NCBI GenBank assembly: GCA_020723785.1
Contig: DYIH01000082.1
Location: 1 to 7,233, forward strand
Reading direction: 5' to 3'
DNA: 7,233 nt
From: Thermaerobacter marianensis
Lineage (GTDB): Bacteria; Bacillota; Sulfobacillia; DYIH01
The notes below the pieces were generated by a model. It was not told where the DNA came from, did no database searches, and was given only the letters and a program-made list of their open reading frames with translations. Each line of letters starts with the position of its first letter. Positions within the stretch are counted from its first letter, which is position 1. The position numbers and the translations under genes were made by a program. Below, in pieces: positions 5,649 to 7,233 of the stretch.

Positions 5649-5978
5649 ATGTCCAGCGTCAAGCTGAAGGTCAAGACCGGGGATACCGTCCTGGTGATCG
5701 CCGGCAAGGACAAGGGGAAGAAGGGCAAGATCGTGCGCGTGCTGCCTGAGGCCCGCCGGGTCGTGGTCGAAGGGGTCAACCGCGTGAAGAAGCACCGCCG
5801 GCCGACCAAGAAGGTCATGCAGGGCGGCATCGTGGAGGAAGAGGCACCCATTCACGCGTCCAACGTGATGCTCGTCTGCCGCAGCTGCGGCAAGCCCACG
5901 CGGGTGGGGCACAAGTTCCTGACGGACGGGCGTAAGGCGCGGGTCTGCCGCAAGTGCGGGGAGGTCATCGAGGGCTAA
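5649..5978 (+). CDS. rplX: 50S ribosomal protein L24 with zinc knuckle
   Basis: L24 is an assembly-initiator protein that binds the 5' domain of 23S rRNA and lies near the tunnel exit. ATG 5649 gives 109 residues. A KOW motif covers about residues 9-35 (KTGDTVLVIAGKDKGKKGKI), followed by VEGVNRVKKHRRPTKK and GGIVEEEAPIHASNVMLV. The C-terminus carries four cysteines, C77-x2-C80 and C100-x2-C103, as RSCGKPTRVG and RVCRKCGEVIEG, a likely zinc-binding site found in many but not all bacterial L24 proteins. AGGAGG (5636-5641) is 7 bases upstream of the start. The stop TAA shares its last A with the rplE start (TAATG), so the two genes are probably coupled. Confidence 0.97.
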   Translation: MSSVKLKVKTGDTVLVIAGKDKGKKGKIVRVLPEARRVVVEGVNRVKKHRRPTKKVMQGGIVEEEAPIHASNVMLVCRSCGKPTRVGHKFLTDGRKARVCRKCGEVIEG

Positions 5979-6529
5979 TGGCCGGTATGCGCGAACGTTA
6001 CCAGAAAGAGGTCATCCCGGCCCTCCAGAAGGCGTTTGGGTATCGGAACGTCATGGAGGTTCCGAAGGTTGAAAAGGTCATCATCAGCATGGGGGTCGGT
6101 GAAGCCACCCAGAACCCCAAGGCCCTGGATGCCGCCGTCAACGACCTGACCGTCATCAGCGGGCAGAAGCCATTGGTCACGCGCGCCAAGAAGTCCATCG
6201 CCGCCTTCAAGGTGCGTGCCGGTATGGCCATCGGCGCCAAGGTGACGTTGCGCGGCCAGCGGATGTACGACTTCCTGGAACGGCTGTTCAACCTGGCCCT
6301 GCCGCGGGTGCGCGACTTCCGCGGTGTCTCGCCGAACGCCTTTGACGGGCGCGGTAATTATACCTTCGGTTTGAAGGAGCAGCTCGTCTTCCCGGAGATC
6401 GACTACGACAAGGTCGACAAAATCCGGGGGATGGACATCACGATCGTCACGACGGCGAAATCAGACGAGGAAGCCAGGGAATTGTTGCGGCTCATGGGCA
6501 TGCCATTCCGCGCCCAGGCCCAGCGTTAG
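5978..6529 (+). CDS. rplE: 50S ribosomal protein L5
   Basis: L5 binds 5S rRNA and contacts the P-site tRNA and the 30S head through bridge B1b. ATG 5978 gives 183 residues, a typical length. RERYQKEVIPALQKAFGYRN at the N-terminus, KVEKVIISMGVGEA (about residues 30-43), LTVISGQKPLVTRAKKSIA (57-75), FKVRAGMAIGAKVTLRG, LPRVRDFRGVSPNAFDGRGN and GMDITIVTTAKSDEEARELL are diagnostic. The start overlaps the rplX stop by one base. GGGGAGGT (5958-5965) is 12 bases upstream, rather far. ATG 5987 is an alternative that would remove three residues. Coupling to rplX probably matters more than the site itself. Confidence 0.97.
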   Translation: MAGMRERYQKEVIPALQKAFGYRNVMEVPKVEKVIISMGVGEATQNPKALDAAVNDLTVISGQKPLVTRAKKSIAAFKVRAGMAIGAKVTLRGQRMYDFLERLFNLALPRVRDFRGVSPNAFDGRGNYTFGLKEQLVFPEIDYDKVDKIRGMDITIVTTAKSDEEARELLRLMGMPFRAQAQR

Positions 6530-6540
6530 GGGGAAGTCGG

Positions 6541-6726
6541 ATGGCCCGGAAAGCGATGATGGAAAAGGCGAAACGGGAGCCCAGGTTTGATGTGCGCCGG
6601 CGCAACCGTTGCCAGCGTTGCGGGCGCCCCCGCGGTTACATGAGAAAGTTTGCCCTCTGCCGCCTGTGTTTCCGACAGTTGGCCCATCGGGGGCAGATCC
6701 CCGGCATCAAGAAGGCCAGCTGGTGA
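6541..6726 (+). CDS. rpsZ: 30S ribosomal protein S14, zinc-binding short form
   Basis: S14 is a late-assembly protein of the 30S head. This is the short, zinc-binding (C+) form of 61 residues, typical of Gram-positive, thermophilic and many other bacteria, and often labelled rpsN or rpsZ. The opening MARKAMMEKAKREPRF and the zinc ribbon C24-x2-C27-x12-C40-x2-C43 are complete, followed by FRQLAHRGQIPGIKKASW. The intact four cysteines indicate zinc binding. A zinc-independent paralogue, if there is one, is not in this window. The ribosome binding site is modest (GGGGGAAG, 6529-6536), and the gap from rplE is only 11 bases. The following 75-base gap carries hairpin H6. Confidence 0.97.
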   Translation: MARKAMMEKAKREPRFDVRRRNRCQRCGRPRGYMRKFALCRLCFRQLAHRGQIPGIKKASW

Positions 6727-6747
6727 CAGGCAGGGCCGGCGAAACAC

Positions 6748-6780
6748 CGGGGTCCCGCCGGGCCCGTAGGTCCGGTGGGG
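6748..6780 (+). repeat. Hairpin element H6 (between rpsZ and rpsH)
   Basis: The flank CGGGGT (6748-6753) leads into a 12-pair stem, 6753-6764 with 6769-6780, around loop CGTA (6765-6768). All positions pair, three of them as G·T wobbles (6753/6780, 6757/6776, 6762/6771). The G·T at 6757/6776 falls at the same stem position as those in H2 and H4. It ends 21 bases before the TTG start of rpsH. The first 21 bases of the gap (6727-6747) hold nothing I recognise. Confidence 0.8.
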
Positions 6781-6788
6781 TGGAAAGA

Positions 6789-6796
6789 AGGAGGGG
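6789..6796 (+). promoter_or_regulatory. Shine-Dalgarno site deciding the rpsH start
   Basis: AGGAGGGG is a very strong site. Measured from the end of AGGAGG (6794), TTG 6802 is 7 bases away and ATG 6808 is 13 bases away, which favours the TTG. Confidence 0.75.
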
Positions 6797-6801
6797 TAGC
6801 C

Positions 6802-7200
6802 TTGGCGATGACCGATCCAATTGCCGATATGTTGACGCGTATCCGCAATGCCAACATCGTCTTCCGCGATCAGGTCGAGGTGCCCGGCTCGAAGATCAAG
6901 CGGGCCATTGCCGAGATCCTGAAACAGGAAGGCTTCATCCGTGATTATCAGTGGATCGAAGACGGCAGGCAGGGCAAGATCCGAATTTTCATGAAATACG
7001 GGCCCAACCGTGAGCGGGTGATCATCGGACTCCGGCGGGTCTCCAAGCCCGGCCTGCGGGTCTATTCCAGTAAAGATCGGTTGCCGCGGGTTCTCGGCGG
7101 CCTGGGGGTCGCCATCCTGACCACGCCGAAAGGCGTCCTTACTGATAAGCAGGCCCGGAAGGAAGGCGTCGGGGGCGAGGTTCTGTGCTACGTCTGGTAG
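6802..7200 (+). CDS. rpsH: 30S ribosomal protein S8, TTG start
   Basis: S8 is a primary 16S rRNA-binding protein of the central domain. In E. coli it also represses the spc operon. From TTG 6802 the product is 132 residues and begins MAMTDPIADMLTRIRNAN, matching the MVMTDPIADML opening and 132-residue length of Bacillus S8. The rest is typical: EGFIRDYQWIEDGRQGKIRI (about residues 43-62), KYGPNRERVIIGLRRVSKPG and YSSKDRLPRVLGGLGVAILTT, ending GGEVLCYVW. The nearby ATG 6808 would remove two residues but is 13 bases from the ribosome binding site. Hairpin H6 lies just upstream. It does not obviously resemble the S8-binding site of E. coli spc mRNA. Confidence 0.96.
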   Translation: MAMTDPIADMLTRIRNANIVFRDQVEVPGSKIKRAIAEILKQEGFIRDYQWIEDGRQGKIRIFMKYGPNRERVIIGLRRVSKPGLRVYSSKDRLPRVLGGLGVAILTTPKGVLTDKQARKEGVGGEVLCYVW

Positions 7201-7233
7201 TGCGCGGGGTGCGAGGCGCCGAGGAGCGAGGAA
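7201..7233 (+). other. Leader of the next gene (expected rplF)
   Basis: The last 33 bases hold no start codon that can be followed. GAGGAG (7221-7226) is a likely ribosome binding site. In clusters of this order the gene after S8 is L6. A single CGGGGT (7205-7210) occurs, but no full hairpin of the H1-H6 type follows it. Confidence 0.5.

Noticed and set aside
6342..6361. Promoter-like TTGACG and TAATTAT inside rplE
   Set aside because: Only about 7 bases separate the boxes, and they are ordinary codons of a conserved part of L5.
6748..6801. T-box riboswitch, because GGTGGGGTGG follows the H6 stem
   Set aside because: There is no specifier stem, no full T-box sequence and no terminator, and the gene is not an aminoacyl-tRNA synthetase or amino acid gene.
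7201..7233. A seventh hairpin element before the next gene
   Set aside because: CGGGGT is present at 7205-7210, but no 11-12 pair stem follows. Only a 4-base self-complementary match (7202-7205 with 7216-7219) can form.

Overview
The window is a stretch of the bacterial S10-spc ribosomal protein cluster. All 15 recognised genes lie on the + strand in the canonical order: S10 (3' end only), L3, L4, L23, L2, S19, L22, S3, L16, L29, S17, L14, L24, L5, S14 and S8. The window stops in the leader of the next gene, expected to be L6 (rplF). No convincing gene lies on the - strand and no gap exceeds about 100 bases.

The organism is probably a GC-rich, Gram-positive-like bacterium, possibly a deep-branching Bacillota lineage (Clostridia, Symbiobacteriia or Limnochordia-like). 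Supporting signs are the short zinc-binding S14, an S8 that begins MAMTDPIADML like Bacillus S8, an L24 with a C-terminal zinc knuckle, strong GGAGG-type ribosome binding sites, frequent GTG/TTG starts and GC-rich third positions. The species cannot be named from the sequence alone.

The gene products are building blocks of one machine. S10, S19, S3, S17, S14 and S8 go to the 30S subunit. L3, L4, L23, L2, L22, L16, L29, L14, L24 and L5 go to the 50S subunit. Spacing is tight (overlaps at L4/L23, L16/L29 and L24/L5), so one polycistronic mRNA with translational coupling is likely. No internal promoter or rho-independent terminator was found.

The unexpected part is between the genes. Six short GC-rich hairpins of one apparent family (called H1-H6 here) sit just upstream of the ribosome binding sites of rplD (H1 and H2 in tandem), rpsC (H3), rpsQ (H4), rplN (H5, the most divergent) and rpsH (H6). 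Most share a 5' flank CGGGGT, a stem of 11-12 pairs, a loop of 3-6 nt, and an end 19-26 nt before the next start codon. Stem bases differ between copies in a compensatory way. Two copies run into the preceding gene and supply its C-terminal codons: H1 gives the end of L3, with the L3 stop codon in the hairpin loop, and H3 gives a tail of about 18 residues on L22. These hairpins are the best candidate here for something undescribed: a dispersed structured repeat, an mRNA processing or stability element, or a translation-tuning element.
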